A DNA stretch of 64,000 nucleotides from Streptomyces marispadix (GCF_022524345.1 NZ_JAKWJU010000002.1:3224001-3288000), one strand, 5' to 3'. Positions 27,901 to 36,259 are shown, counted from the first letter of the stretch. Program-made: numbers and translations. Notes: generated from the sequence alone by a model not told the origin.

Positions 27901-28947
27901 TGCCCCGGCGGAGTCGGGCCCCACCCGGTAGCGGCTGCCGTCGAAGTGCAGCACCGAGCCGCCGCCGGCGGCGACCGTGTGGATGTCGAGCATCGGGGCC
28001 TGCAACCGCACGCCGCCGACCTGCGACGTGAACACCCGCTCGTAGCCGCCCGCGTAGTGCGAGACGTCGGTGGACGTGCCGCCCATGTCGAAGCCGATCA
28101 CGTGGTCGAAGCCCGCCGCCTGCGACATCCGCGCCATGCCGACGATTCCGCCCGCCGGTCCGGAGAGGATCGCGTCCTTGCCGCGGAAGTGGCCCGCCTC
28201 GGCGAGGCCGCCGTTGGACTGCATGAACATCAGCCGCACGCCGCGCAGTCGACCCGCGACCTGCTGTACGTAGCGGCGCAGCACCGGCGAGAGATAGGCG
28301 TCGGTGACCGCGGTGTCGCCGCGCGGCACCAGCTTCATCAGGGGGCTGACCTCGCTGGACAGCGACACCTGCGGGAAGCCCGTGCGCTCGGCGAGTTCGC
28401 CGACGGCGATCTCGTGCGCCGGATGGAGATGGCTGTGCAGACAGACCACGGCCACGGCACGTACTCCGTCGTCGTAGGCGCGCCGCAGGAGCGGGGCGAG
28501 CGCGTCGAGGTCGGGGGCCCGCAGCACGGTGCCGTCGGCGGTGATCCGCTCGTCCACCTCGATCACCCGCTCGTACAGCGCCGAGGGCAGCGTGATCCTC
28601 CGGTCGAAGATGCGCGGGCGGTTCTGGTAGCCGATGCGCAGCGCGTCACGGAAGCCGCGGGTGATCAACAAGGCGGTGCGCTCGCCCTTTCGTTCCAGCA
28701 GGGCGTTGGTCGCCACGGTGGTCCCCATCCGCACCGCCTCGACGTCGGCGGCGGTGGCGCTCCGGCCTTCCGGCAGGCCGAGCAGCGCATGGATTCCGGC
28801 CACCGCGGCGTCGCTGTAGCGGGCCGGGTTCTCCGACAGCAGCTTGTGCGTGAGGAGTCCGCCGTCCGGTCGCCGGGCGACGATGTCGGTGAACGTGCCA
28901 CCGCGATCGACCCAGAACTGCCACCGTCCACCAGCGCCGTCGCTCAC
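24970..28947 (-). CDS. 5-oxoprolinase / hydantoinase, fused A and B subunits
   Basis: 1325-residue fusion. The HyuA half (about 1-700) opens [20 protein letters not shown] and contains [20 protein letters not shown] and the actin-like ATPase segments [19 protein letters not shown] and [16 protein letters not shown]. The HyuB half (about 725-1265) has [39 protein letters not shown] and the terminal GGGGYGAP. Such fusions cleave 5-oxo-L-proline to glutamate with ATP, or act on hydantoins; which applies is not certain. Two extras are unusual: a Gly/Ala-rich insertion near residues 600-650 between the halves, and a C-terminal 60-residue Ser/Gly/Asp tail after the conserved end. It converges tightly with azoR (21 bases between stops). 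Confidence 0.93.
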   Translation of the reverse strand: MSDGAGGRWQFWVDRGGTFTDIVARRPDGGLLTHKLLSENPARYSDAAVAGIHALLGLPEGRSATAADVEAVRMGTTVATNALLERKGERTALLITRGFRDALRIGYQNRPRIFDRRITLPSALYERVIEVDERITADGTVLRAPDLDALAPLLRRAYDDGVRAVAVVCLHSHLHPAHEIAVGELAERTGFPQVSLSSEVSPLMKLVPRGDTAVTDAYLSPVLRRYVQQVAGRLRGVRLMFMQSNGGLAEAGHFRGKDAILSGPAGGIVGMARMSQAAGFDHVIGFDMGGTSTDVSHYAGGYERVFTSQVGGVRLQAPMLDIHTVAAGGGSVLHFDGSRYRVGPDSAGAHPGPASYRAGGPLTVTDANVMLGRIQPARFPHVFGPGGDQPLDAGTVRRRFADLAREIHERTGDDRSPEQVAEGYLEIAVANVAAAIKRISVQKGHDVTRYALTTFGGAGAQHACAVADSLGIRTVLVPPMAGVLSALGMGLADTTAMREQSVELTLAEGHMGRIEAVAAELESAARSELLDQDVREEQIRVTRRAQLRYDGTDTTVPVELAAHGAMLEDFEARHRATYSFLMDRPVVVEAVSVEAVGVTRQQGPGELGAAGARSGAADGGGAADGGGAVRAAGAEPGRAPGGESQAETAPLWTGSSPSSRAWRQVPLHRRESLCTGDSVAGPAIITEPDSTTVVDPGWRADMTDAGHLVVHRVAAPAGPEAGTGADPVLLEVFNNLFMSIAEQMGARLESTAQSVNIKERLDFSCALFGPDGDLVANAPHIPVHLGSMGSTVKEVIRRRAGTMKPGDAYAVNDPYNGGTHLPDVTVVTPAFEYDGEARAEADDGRDVSGDGDPARPRILFFVASRGHHAEIGGLTPGSMPAESREIHEEGVLFDDWLLAENGRLREEETLRLLTRAPYPSRDPHTNIADLRAQIAANRKGVEEVGRMIGHFGLDVVQAYMGHVQDNAEEAVRKVVDALEDGEYRYETDSGAVIAVRVSVDRERRCATVDFTGTSAQRDSNLNAPSSVVTAAVLYVFRTLVADEIPLNDGCLRPLRIVVPEGSMLAPVHPAAVVAGNVETSQAITGALYAAMGVQAEGSGTMNNVTFGNDRHQYYETVASGSGAGEGFDGASVVQTHMTNSRLTDPEVLEWQLPVLVEDFAVRHGSGGAGRWRGGDGAVRRLRFREPMTVSTLSGHRRVPPYGMAGGAPGALGSNRIERADGSTVVMGAFDTAQAGPEDVLVVETPGGGGYGAPRAAGDRADRGSVSDNGSGSVSDTGSRSDSGSGADSRSGPGFRTREREGDTREGEGDTAEGAGGPAGGRAAPS

Positions 28948-29309
28948 GTCCGCTCCGTTCTGTCCCCGGCGGGCGTGTGCGCCCGCGGCCCGTACGACAG
29001 ACCATACTGCGACACATCGGGATGAAACGGGCCGCTGAGGCCGAGGGGGCCGCAGCGCACTGCGCTCTTCCGAACGTGACGGCGGCGCTACTGGAGCCCT
29101 GGCGACGCTTCTCTCGGCGGTCGTCGGATCACTGCCGCTGCTCTACGTCGTCACCGTCCCGGTGCGCACGGCCGCTACACCGTTGCCAGACGTTGCCACG
29201 CCGCCAGACGCTGTGCCCCGCGTGATCGACTCGCGCCGCCGCAGCCGGAGATCATCACACGGGAGCTCGGGCACGGAACGAAACCCGTCCGCGCCCCACG
29301 CGGCTGCCG
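28948..29309. other. Intergenic region upstream of the 5-oxoprolinase gene
   Basis: About 360 bases between the start of the oxoprolinase gene and the end of the YcnI-type gene, both on the minus strand. It should hold the oxoprolinase promoter. No gene or strong hairpin was identified. Confidence 0.5.
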
Positions 29310-30011
29310 CTAGTCGCCGGAGCCGGCGCCCTTGCGCGTCAGGAGCACTCCTGCCGCGCTGAGTACGGCGAGGACGCCGGCCACGATGACGAACCAGACC
29401 GCGGTGGGAAGCCCGCCGTCGTCCTTCGGAGCCGCCGCGTCGTCGGCCTGCTCGGGAGACGGCTCGGCACTCTCGCCGCCGGAGGACTCCGGTGACCGCG
29501 TGGCCTCGCCTGACTCGGCGGGGGCCAGCTTCAGCACCGGTGCGGGCGTCTCCGGTTCCGGCTCGCCCTGCTGCGGCAGTTCGATCCACCGGTCGGTGCG
29601 GCCGTCGTCGTAGCTCTGGAGTGTCTTGAACGCCAGTTCCTCGGTGTCCGGCAGCCGGCGTACGGAGATCGAATAGACGGCGTTCCGCCCTACCTCGACC
29701 TCGGGCCCCTCCACGGTGTATCCGTCGCCGGAAGCCTTGAACTTCCAGTCGTCAGGGCCGTCTTCGTAGGTGACGTCCTTGGCGTCGATGCCTTCGGGCA
29801 GTGTCACCTCCAGCTTGGTGATTCCTGCGCTGTCGGACTCCGATTCGGCCTCGAAGGAGATGGTGACGTCCTTCGCGAGCGCGCGGGCGCCTTCGGACTC
29901 GACTTCGACATGTGCGGCGGCCGGGCCCGCGCCGGCTATCACGAGGACGGTCGTGGCCGCCGCCGCGAGGCCCACGCGCCCCGCGAGGGCCGCCTGAGAC
30001 GTTCGGGACAT
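29310..30011 (-). CDS. YcnI-type (DUF1775) exported copper-binding protein
   Basis: 233 residues. A signal peptide (hydrophobic core LAAAATTVLVIAGAGPAAA) ends so that the mature protein starts at H34 (HVEVESEGA). An N-terminal His is the copper ligand in characterised YcnI domains, which bind Cu(II) through a mono-histidine brace with a nearby Trp; a Trp is present in GPDDWKFKASGDGY. The DUF1775 domain (about 34-160) is followed by a Pro/Glu/Ser/Ala-rich spacer and a C-terminal anchor (GLPTAVWFVIVAGVLAVLSA, ending LLTRKG). The ATG at 30011 follows GGAG by 7 bases. It sits downstream of a His-containing membrane protein gene on the same strand, probably an operon for extracytoplasmic copper handling. 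Confidence 0.9.
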   Translation of the reverse strand: MSRTSQAALAGRVGLAAAATTVLVIAGAGPAAAHVEVESEGARALAKDVTISFEAESESDSAGITKLEVTLPEGIDAKDVTYEDGPDDWKFKASGDGYTVEGPEVEVGRNAVYSISVRRLPDTEELAFKTLQSYDDGRTDRWIELPQQGEPEPETPAPVLKLAPAESGEATRSPESSGGESAEPSPEQADDAAAPKDDGGLPTAVWFVIVAGVLAVLSAAGVLLTRKGAGSGD

Positions 30012-30064
30012 GGTGATGCTCCAAGCATGTGGTGGAAGCGGGTGGCACCGGCCGCCCCATGGGT

Positions 30065-30766
30065 TCAGGCGATCTCGGACCCGTGCGGGGGCCCGCGACG
30101 TACCACCACATCCGCGAGCAGCGAGGGCTTCGCCGTCGACCGCTCCCGGCTCATGCCCGGTCGCGGAGCCGGTTCGGGCCGGCATCCGGCCGAAGTCCAG
30201 GCCCAGGCTGAGAACATGCGGCCGATCCCGGCCACGACGAGCGCGACGGCGCCGGCGCCGCCGTCCGCCACGGACCAGCACACGACGTCGGCGCGGTGCA
30301 TCACGACGGCGATGACAAGCGCGACCAGTACATGCGCGACCGTCATCGCCGCCGAGTGCTGAATCCGTACGTGCCACGCCTCGTGCCCGGCGAGCAGTCC
30401 GCCGCCGTCCGCCGCGGACGCCGAATGGTGACCGTGACCGCGGGCGCTCGCGACGGGGGCAGGGTGCGTGACATGGAGCCCGCCGAGCACTTCGTGCAGC
30501 ACCGCCTGCGCGGTCAGGCACGCAACGGTGACCACCGTGAGGGAACGCGGGCGCCGCGCGCCGAACAGGCCGACGGCGAAGAGCAGTCCGCCTGCCGCAA
30601 CGACCCGCGGCCACGACACCGTCTGCCCGGACAGCAGACGGTGGGATGCCACCCCCAGCGCCAGGCCGACCAGGGCGAACAGTCCCGCCCGTACGGCAGC
30701 CGGCGGAGCCTCGCCCGGCGGGTCACCGTCCTGCCGGGCGGAAGTTCCTCGACGTGTGAGCGGCAT
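30065..30766 (-). CDS. Multi-pass membrane protein with His-rich loop, metal-associated context
   Basis: 233 residues, family not firmly recognised. There are four or five likely membrane segments: about 27-43 (LFALVGLALGVASHRLL), 50-70, 75-95 (LTVVTVACLTAQAVLHEVLG), 140-160 (MTVAHVLVALVIAVVMHRAD) and 165-185 (GAVALVVAGIGRMFSAWAW). The loop before the fourth carries several His residues (SARGHGHHSAS, GHEAWHVRIQHSAAM). It resembles actinobacterial hypothetical proteins found beside YcnI genes. The gap to the YcnI gene is 53 bases on the same strand. A role in copper handling is inferred from the His content and neighbour. Confidence 0.75.
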   Translation of the reverse strand: MPLTRRGTSARQDGDPPGEAPPAAVRAGLFALVGLALGVASHRLLSGQTVSWPRVVAAGGLLFAVGLFGARRPRSLTVVTVACLTAQAVLHEVLGGLHVTHPAPVASARGHGHHSASAADGGGLLAGHEAWHVRIQHSAAMTVAHVLVALVIAVVMHRADVVCWSVADGGAGAVALVVAGIGRMFSAWAWTSAGCRPEPAPRPGMSRERSTAKPSLLADVVVRRGPPHGSEIA

Positions 30767-30825
30767 GGCGGCCCATCATCGGCCATGACCCCCGGTACCG
30801 GAAGGCGAACCGATCGGCCCGCCGG

Positions 30826-31182
30826 TCAGTCGTGGGACGGCAGCCGCCCGATCCGGTGGTCGGCGACGCCGAGCGCCTCGTCCACCAGCCGCCGCAGGTG
30901 CCCATGACGCAACGCGTACACCACACGCCGTCCCTCCTTGCGCGTGGTCACCAGCCCCGCCAGACGCAGCCGGGCCAGGTGCTGACTGGCCGAGGTCCTG
31001 CTCGCCCCGCACGCCTGCGTCAGCGTGCCGACGTCCGCCTCTCCCTCTCCCAGGCGCCGCAACAGGGCCAGCCGTGTGCGGTCGGCCAGGAGCCCGAGCA
31101 CCTCGGCAGCGACCGTGAGGCGCTCGCCGTCTCCCGGCTGCTGCGAACCCTGCGCTGCTGATAGATGCATGCGTGCGCTCAT
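30826..31182 (-). CDS. ArsR/SmtB-family metal-responsive repressor
   Basis: 118-residue winged helix regulator. The core is EVLGLLADRTRLALLRRLGE, then VGTLTQACGASRTSASQHLA (recognition helix) and LRLAGLVTTRKEGRRVVYAL (wing). The last helix, LRHGHLRRLVDEALGVADHR, carries His/Asp/Glu residues placed like the alpha-5 zinc site of SmtB/CzrA, although the spacing is not the exact textbook pattern. The canonical ELCVCEL copper/arsenic cysteine motif is absent. It is divergent from a cation diffusion facilitator with 72 bases between starts, so Zn/Co/Ni/Cd-responsive repression of that exporter is the natural inference. ATG at 31182 or 31170. Confidence 0.92.
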   Translation of the reverse strand: MSARMHLSAAQGSQQPGDGERLTVAAEVLGLLADRTRLALLRRLGEGEADVGTLTQACGASRTSASQHLARLRLAGLVTTRKEGRRVVYALRHGHLRRLVDEALGVADHRIGRLPSHD

Positions 31183-31188
31183 ACGCAC
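31173..31188. promoter_or_regulatory. Short inverted repeat at the ArsR start (weak operator candidate)
   Basis: GTGCG (31173-31177) and CGCAC (31184-31188) flank a 6-base spacer over the arsR start codon. The arms are short, so chance is possible; position and symmetry are the only support. Confidence 0.3.
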
Positions 31189-31254
31189 ATAATGGTCCGA
31201 CGGCACCGCGCTGTCCACGACGGCCGCGCGACCCGAGCAGCAGGAGACGACCTC

Positions 31255-32463
31255 GTGACCGGACACCACCCCAAGGGCAGCCACGGACACCGCGACGCAT
31301 CGCCCGGCAGGCACCACGGGCCCGGGAACACCCCGCACGCCCACGGCCACGGAGACGGGGACGGGGACGGTCACGGCGGCGCACACGGAGCCGCCCGCGG
31401 TCACGGAGACGGGAAGGTTCACGGAGACGGGAACGGCCACGGAGACGGGAACGGCCACGACCGCGGACACAGCCGTCGGGCCCGAATCCGTCACCGGGCG
31501 TCCCATCTGCTGACCCCGCACGGCCACGAGTCCGCCGACAAGGTCGACGCGGCGATGGAGACCTCGCGGGAGGGCATGCGCACGCTGTGGCTGTCGCTCG
31601 CCGCCCTCGGACTGACCACCGTGATCCAGGCCCTCGTCGTGGCGCTGTCCGGTTCGGTGGCCCTGCTCGGCGACACCGTCCACAACGCGGCCGACGCCCT
31701 CACCGCCCTGCCGCTGGGCGTCGCCTTCGTCCTCGGCAGGCGCGCGGCGAACCGGCGCTACCCCTACGGTTACGGGCGGGCGGAGGACCTGGCGGGCATC
31801 GTCATCGTGATCACCATCGCCGCCTCGGCTGCGCTGGCGGCGTACGAATCCATCGACCGGCTGCTGCACCCGCGCGAGATCACTCACCTGTGGGCCGTTG
31901 CCGCCGCGGCGGTGACCGGTTTCGTCGGCAACGAGTGGGTGGCCCGCTACCGCATTCGCACCGGCCGCAGGATCGGCTCCGCGGCGCTCGTCGCCGACGG
32001 GCTGCACGCCCGTACCGACGGCTTCACCTCCCTCGCCGTCCTGCTCGGCGCCGGGGGTGCCGCGATCGGCTGGGGAGCGGCCGACGCCGTCGTCGGACTG
32101 CTCATCACCCTCGCCATCCTCGCCGTCCTCAAGGACGCCGCCCGCGAGGTCTTCCGCCGTCTGATGGACTCCGTGGACCCCCGGCTGATCGAAGCCGCCG
32201 AGGAGGCTCTGCACCGCGTCGAAGGCGTACGGGACACCGGGCAGGTCCGCATGCGCTGGATCGGCCACGCCCTACGCGCCGAGGCGGACATCGTGGTCGA
32301 CCCGCACCTGACCGTGGTCCAGGCACACCGGCTCTCCGTGGCGGCCGAGCACGCCCTCATCCACGCGGTCCCCAGGCTGACCGCCGCGACCGTCCACACC
32401 GACCACGTCCCCGACGGCGACGCGGACCCCCACGCGCTCCTCGCCCACCACGCCCCAAGCTGA
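31255..32463 (+). CDS. Cation diffusion facilitator (Zn/Co/Ni/Cd efflux) with His-rich N-terminus
   Basis: 402-residue CDF exporter, a metal/proton antiporter of the cytoplasmic membrane. The GTG at 31255 has AGGAGA 7 bases upstream; earlier in-frame starts would run into the divergent arsR gene. Residues 1-95 form a His/Gly/Asp repeat (HGDGNGHGDGNGH), longer than the usual His loop and likely metal-binding. Six membrane segments follow, with the two transport-site motifs DTVHNAADAL (helix 2) and DGLHARTDGF (helix 5), both HxxxD. That composition points to zinc rather than manganese. The C-terminal cytoplasmic domain (SVDPRLIEAAEEALHRVEGV then LRAEADIVVDPHLTV) is intact. Regulation by the divergent ArsR is likely. 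Confidence 0.93.
   Translation: MTGHHPKGSHGHRDASPGRHHGPGNTPHAHGHGDGDGDGHGGAHGAARGHGDGKVHGDGNGHGDGNGHDRGHSRRARIRHRASHLLTPHGHESADKVDAAMETSREGMRTLWLSLAALGLTTVIQALVVALSGSVALLGDTVHNAADALTALPLGVAFVLGRRAANRRYPYGYGRAEDLAGIVIVITIAASAALAAYESIDRLLHPREITHLWAVAAAAVTGFVGNEWVARYRIRTGRRIGSAALVADGLHARTDGFTSLAVLLGAGGAAIGWGAADAVVGLLITLAILAVLKDAAREVFRRLMDSVDPRLIEAAEEALHRVEGVRDTGQVRMRWIGHALRAEADIVVDPHLTVVQAHRLSVAAEHALIHAVPRLTAATVHTDHVPDGDADPHALLAHHAPS
31405..31458 (+). repeat. 18-bp tandem repeat in the CDF gene
   Basis: Two perfect copies of GGAGACGGGAACGGCCAC (31423-31440 and 31441-31458), preceded by a degenerate copy at 31405-31422, encode the Gly-Asp-Gly-Asn-Gly-His motif of the His-rich N-terminus. Confidence 0.85.
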
Positions 32464-32510
32464 CGCGCGCCCCTCAGGCCACCCGCCGCCGCTCCACGGA
32501 CGCGGCGCGG

Positions 32511-32609
32511 TCAGAAGTTCTCCGCGAGCCACGCTCCCAGCCACAGGGCGGCGGCAAGCACCGCGAGTGTGCCGATCGCCCGGGTGATGCCGCGGCGTTT
32601 CATCCGCAT
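32511..32609 (-). CDS. Small single-pass membrane peptide
   Basis: 32 residues: basic MRMKRRGITRAIG followed by one hydrophobic helix (TLAVLAAALWLGAWLAENF). The ATG at 32609 has GAGGA 8 bases upstream on the minus strand. A positive N-terminus and a single helix fit an inserted membrane peptide. It is convergent with the CDF gene, with 47 bases between stops. No family is recognised; the case rests on the ribosome site and amphipathic layout, so a chance frame is possible. Confidence 0.45.
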   Translation of the reverse strand: MRMKRRGITRAIGTLAVLAAALWLGAWLAENF

Positions 32610-32854
32610 CTCGTCCGTCCTCACCGGGGGGCATGCGGCTCTTACCGACGTTACGTACCGTCTCCACAGGCGCCTGTCCATACAGGAGAGCCGGGCGACG
32701 ACAAGGGCCCGGGATCGCGGGAACGACGGCGCACATCGGCACGGCGGCACGGAGCACCAGGGCTCCACGGGCGAGGGCCGGTGAGAGGGGCCGGGCTTCG
32801 GCGTCTTTCCGTCTTTCCGTCCGCAGCCTGGCAGTTGAGGACTCCGAGGGGCGC

Positions 32855-33421
32855 TCAGTCGCACTCCGCGGAGCGGGGCACATCGTTGCCGAACTCGGTG
32901 AGCGCGCACATGGTCTCCAGTGAGACCTTCCAGGTGCCGTCCTGACGCACGGCACTGCCCTCCTCGGACGACTTCACCACTTCGCCACCGCGCATCAAGG
33001 TGTAGGTGAACTCCGCCTCGGTCGCGGAGTCGTAGCTCGTCCCCTCGACGCGTGAGCGCAACCGCTCAGCGCCCTCATCGTGAGCGAAGGCTTCGATCAT
33101 CAGCGCCTGCGTCTGCCCGTCCTCCACCGCGGCCACCTTCTCCTTCACGCTCCGGTCCGGGGAGAAGAGGGTCTCCCAGTTCTCGGTGAGCTGAGCCGTG
33201 GCACGTGCCGTGTCCTCGGGAGCGGTGGCCGTCGTCGAGGGCGCCGAGGGCGATGAGGAGCTGGACGCACTGCTGCGGGGAGGGGACGGCGCCGACGCGC
33301 GGGACGACGGGGACGAGCTCGGCTTCCTCGGGGGCTTCTCGTCCCCGGAGCAGCCTGCGCACAGCACAAGCACGACGGTGAGAGCGACGGCGCCCGCACT
33401 GCGCGGAATCGCCTCGGACAT
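32855..33421 (-). CDS. Lipoprotein, MTB12-like low-molecular-weight antigen family
   Basis: 188 residues with a lipoprotein signal (VALTVVLVLCAGCSGDE, lipidated Cys at 24; the -3 position is Cys rather than the usual Leu). A Ser/Pro-rich linker spans about 27-65, and the folded domain resembles the mycobacterial MTB12/CFP-2-like family (ATAQLTENWETLFSPDRSVK, VAAVEDGQTQALMIEAF, AEFTYTLMRGGEVV, GTWKVSLETMCALTEFG). A pair of cysteines (about 171 and 187) could form a disulfide. It is surface-exposed on the membrane; function unknown. It stands alone on its strand. Confidence 0.85.
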   Translation of the reverse strand: MSEAIPRSAGAVALTVVLVLCAGCSGDEKPPRKPSSSPSSRASAPSPPRSSASSSSSPSAPSTTATAPEDTARATAQLTENWETLFSPDRSVKEKVAAVEDGQTQALMIEAFAHDEGAERLRSRVEGTSYDSATEAEFTYTLMRGGEVVKSSEEGSAVRQDGTWKVSLETMCALTEFGNDVPRSAECD

Positions 33422-33820
33422 GGCACTCCCCTCGCAGGATCACCGTGCAGATCTACCCGCCGTCGCACTACGCATGTGCGCCGTCGACATGACAGCAAGG
33501 GCGGAACAACCCGGGGTCGGATGCTCCCGACCGGCCAAGTGATCACGGCACTCAGACCGTGGAGCTCCCCGCCCGGCCGGGTCGCCGGGCGGAGCCACGC
33601 ATCGCACGGGAAACTCGTGGACCTTCCGGGAGCCCGTACTCGACGCCCCCGTACGGCCGTTGAACGACCTGCACTCCGAACTTAGGGGAACGCTCAGGCA
33701 GTTGGCCCGGCCCACCGGCTACCTGGCGCCGACCCTAGAGCAGCGGTACGGCTGTCCACTGGTCTCCGGCTCGCAGTGCCGCGCACAGCGCGGGGTGCGG
33801 GCCGCTCCCGGGCTGGTTGG
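33422..33820. other. Intergenic region, no gene seen
   Basis: About 400 bases between minus-strand genes, holding the promoter of the lipoprotein gene. A short GC hairpin lies near 33567-33590 (CCGCCCGG with CCGGGCGG). Frames crossing it have poor composition. Confidence 0.5.
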
Positions 33821-34321
33821 TCAGTGGTAGGCGTGAACGACGGCGTGCCCCTTGCCTCGCCCGATCATCCACTTGTTGACGGGCGTGGTGATCACGAAAG
33901 CGACCGCGAAGCCCCCGAGGAGCGAGGACCAGAACAGTCCGTCGGACAGGTGGGCGTCCAAGGCCCCGGGAGTCACAGCGATGATCCCGTTGTCCACCAG
34001 CTCCATGACGGCGATGGAGACGGTGTCGGCGGCGAGCGCCACACGGACGGCCGCCTTGAAGCTCACGCCTGCTCTGCGGACCGCGTACAAGGTGAAGGAG
34101 TAGCCGAAGACGAACGCCAGGGCGATCGCCAGGACCATCGTGGGAACGTTGCCCCACAGCAGGGCGGTACCGACAGCCATACCGACGATCTCGCCGATGG
34201 CGCAGCCCGTCAGGCAGTGCAGTGTCGCCTGCGAAGCGGTCCGCCAGGAGGAGCCCGCCCTCGCGTGCCCGGAGGGCTCGTGACCGGCGTGCGGAGCCTG
34301 GGTGTGACGGTTTGCATTCAT
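33821..34321 (-). CDS. DUF4396 membrane protein, under a CsoR-like operator
   Basis: 166 residues. A His-containing N-terminus (MNANRHTQAPHAGHEPSGHA) precedes four membrane segments typical of DUF4396: SQATLHCLTGCAIGEIVGMA (with Cys and His), ALLWGNVPTMVLAIALAFVF, VALAADTVSIAVMELVDNGI, and LLGGFAVAFVITTPVNKWMI, followed by GKGHAVVHAYH. The HCxxGC segment in the first helix and the D/E in the third could bind metal. The ATG at 34321 has GGAGG 5 bases upstream. A perfect ATACCCC/GGGGTAT palindrome lies 53 bases upstream, so copper-responsive control by a CsoR encoded elsewhere is likely. The role in copper handling is inferred. Confidence 0.85.
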   Translation of the reverse strand: MNANRHTQAPHAGHEPSGHARAGSSWRTASQATLHCLTGCAIGEIVGMAVGTALLWGNVPTMVLAIALAFVFGYSFTLYAVRRAGVSFKAAVRVALAADTVSIAVMELVDNGIIAVTPGALDAHLSDGLFWSSLLGGFAVAFVITTPVNKWMIGRGKGHAVVHAYH

Positions 34322-34373
34322 GAGGTCCTCCGTCGGACATGTGCCGATGCCTGTCGTACACCACGGCAACGAT

Positions 34374-34390
34374 ATACCCCCGAGGGGTAT
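34374..34390. promoter_or_regulatory. CsoR-like copper-response operator
   Basis: ATACCCC (34374-34380), CGA, GGGGTAT (34384-34390): a perfect 7-bp inverted repeat. It matches the TACCCC...GGGGTA pattern known for actinobacterial CsoR copper-sensing repressors and lies just upstream of the DUF4396 gene. The sequence is unusually AT-flanked for this genome. Confidence 0.75.
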
Positions 34391-34741
34391 TCCCTTTCGC
34401 TCTCCGGGCGTCCCCGCCTCGTCAGAAGGGACCCGTGGGCTGCTGCGGTGCCGTCGCCCCTCCGACCGCGCCCTGGTGACGATCAGGTCCGATCTCTTCC
34501 GGGACTTCGTGTACGACTGGGCCTTGGCGTACGACTGGGGCCTTGGCGTACAACGTGGCGGCGCTTCCGCCGGGCGGCGGCCGGGCTGCTGAACCCGTCG
34601 ATCGCCGGAGACGCGAGGGCCTTGTCAGCGGCGCTCGCCGTCGGCGACCGCCTGCGGCCGTGACGCCTCCGCCCCGTGACTTATGCGGAAGCCGGAGGCG
34701 CAGTGGCAGGCGCCTGGCACGCGCTCCGCCCCGTCGCCGGT
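34391..34741. other. Intergenic region with a short tandem repeat
   Basis: About 350 bases with no recognised gene. It holds two near-identical units, GTACGACTGGGCCTTGGC (34511-34528) and the same with one extra G (34529-34547). It may be decayed sequence. Confidence 0.5.
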
Positions 34742-35242
34742 TCACACCAGCGCGACGACCAGAACGACGACGCCGACGACCGACAGCACGGCGCGCACGG
34801 CGTGCCCGGACTCCCAACGGGTACGCAGCGTGGTCCACTCCACGGGGCCCTCTCCTGCCGGCTCCCGGCGCCGCGCCGCGAACGAGAAGAAGCGCCTGCT
34901 GAACCGGTCGAGGTCCTCGCCCGCCAGCCAGAACCCGTTCACGGGGTGCACTCGCAGCCAGTAGACCGCCTGCATCCCGACGAGGGCCGCGAGCCCGGTC
35001 GCGCGCAACGTGAAGTCCGCGCTCGCCGCCTCGGTCAGCGCCAGAGCGACCGCGGCCATGATGACGGCCGGCACCTCGCTCATGCCCGCGACGGTGAATC
35101 CCGGGGAGTAGATCCGCTGGACTGCGAAGTAGTGATCGCGGTCCAGACGCAGCTTGCCGGGCAGTTCCAGCGCGTGGGCAAGAGCAGGAGCCATCACCAC
35201 AGCCGCCGACAGCGCGGCAACAGCCCCGACCACATCCGTCAT
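34742..35242 (-). CDS. Four-helix membrane protein (DUF1772-like)
   Basis: 166 residues with about four membrane segments: 4-23 (VVGAVAALSAAVVMAPALAH), 52-72 (VAGMSEVPAVIMAAVALALT), 82-100 (TGLAALVGMQAVYWLRVHPV), and 145-166 ([19 protein letters not shown]). The C-terminal WTTLRTRWESGHAVRA pattern before the last helix resembles DUF1772/anthrone-oxygenase-like proteins. The ATG at 35242 is preferred because the upstream extension is Arg/Ser-rich with no family character. Function unknown. Its neighbours are metal-related, but there is no metal-ligand pattern here. Confidence 0.75.
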   Translation of the reverse strand: MTDVVGAVAALSAAVVMAPALAHALELPGKLRLDRDHYFAVQRIYSPGFTVAGMSEVPAVIMAAVALALTEAASADFTLRATGLAALVGMQAVYWLRVHPVNGFWLAGEDLDRFSRRFFSFAARRREPAGEGPVEWTTLRTRWESGHAVRAVLSVVGVVVLVVALV

Positions 35243-35607
35243 GACGCCGTCCTCCCGTGTCTTCCCGGACTGCTGACTCCCGGCACGGGTCCGGGTTGTC
35301 GCGGGCCGGTCGGCGAAACCTGCCGCGGCGGCCCAAGCGCAGGCGGCGACCGCCACCCCTGACGCCTGGCTCCCGCCCGCGCCGCTGCGAGACGAACGCT
35401 CTCGGTGAGCGATGCCAAGTTGCCGGAGCGGGCGACTACTTCGGCCAGGGGCCGCGCAACCGGAGGGGACGCGGCGGCGCCACATCACCGTGGGAGTGCC
35501 GCTGGCGTGACGGCGCGGGCGCCGGACCGGACTCCTGCCGATTCCTGTTCACGCTGCGTTCTCGAGGTGCTTCTGTCTCCGCGTCAGGGACACGTTAGGA
35601 TCACGCC
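35243..35607. other. Divergent intergenic region
   Basis: About 365 bases between the divergent DUF1772-like gene and the DUF6153-like gene. A possible -10-like TAGGAT and AGGA ribosome site lie at 35593-35598. No gene seen. Confidence 0.5.
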
Positions 35608-36060
35608 ATGGTTACGGCCCGGTCGCTGCGCGGTGTGCCGCGAGTCCGCTGGTCAGCGGGGTCACGGCGTCTGCTGTTGGTGGCCATGCTGCTGTTCGGC
35701 CTTCTCTACGGGCACGGGGTCAGCGCTGAGGGCGTCGTCGGCCATCTCTCTCCCGCAAGTGCGGCGGCCGCCGCGTCAGTTGACGCGCATGAGCCCGGCG
35801 GCGCTGTGGACGACGGCCATGCGAAGCCGGGGGCGACCACCGGCCAGGACGACCACGAGCATGACCCCTCGCACCCCATGCAGGAGTGCGTGCCGGGCCA
35901 GCCGCAGCCGGGTCCGGGAGTGCATGCCCCTTGCCTCTCCCCGCGCCTGGAAGGAACTGCCTTCTCCACGCAGCCCTCTTGGGCGCCTGCCCGACGTGGG
36001 GGCGTCTCTGCTCACCCGTGGCCGCGGGACATCACGGCATCAGCCGTGATGCGGATGTAG
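35608..36060 (+). CDS. His-rich exported/membrane-anchored small protein (DUF6153-like)
   Basis: 150 residues. An N-terminal hydrophobic segment (RLLLVAMLLFGLLYGHGVSA) serves as a signal or anchor. The rest is predicted extracytoplasmic, with His/Asp clusters (GQDDHEHDPSHPMQ) and a Cys pair around CVPGQPQPGPGVHAPC, which recalls the DUF6153 family common in Streptomyces metal loci. It is the first of two such small genes on this strand before a cysteine-synthase-like gene. Copper or zinc binding is plausible from His content but not shown. The C-terminus (ITASAVMRM) differs from the usual family ending. Confidence 0.7.
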   Translation: MVTARSLRGVPRVRWSAGSRRLLLVAMLLFGLLYGHGVSAEGVVGHLSPASAAAAASVDAHEPGGAVDDGHAKPGATTGQDDHEHDPSHPMQECVPGQPQPGPGVHAPCLSPRLEGTAFSTQPSWAPARRGGVSAHPWPRDITASAVMRM

Positions 36061-36259
36061 CCTCCGGCGGTTCTCCGCGGGGCGCCGTGCCCGAAGCCTG
36101 TCGACTGCCGTCAACCGGGTCGTGGCACACGCGAGTTCACACCATGCGGCCGCCCGCCGCTCATGCGGCACCGGCTGTCCCGGCGCCCCCGTCCTTTCGC
36201 CATGTATCCCGTCGTCTTCCAGCCCCCGGGGCGGGAGACGGTCGCTTCGCGGAGGCACT

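Noticed and set aside
26488..29025. 845-codon plus-strand frame opposite the oxoprolinase gene
   Set aside because: Antisense artefact; no domain, composition typical of a complementary frame.
31173..31188. Strong ArsR operator of the 12-2-12 type
   Set aside because: Only a 5-bp inverted repeat is present, so it is listed as a weak candidate rather than a firm operator.
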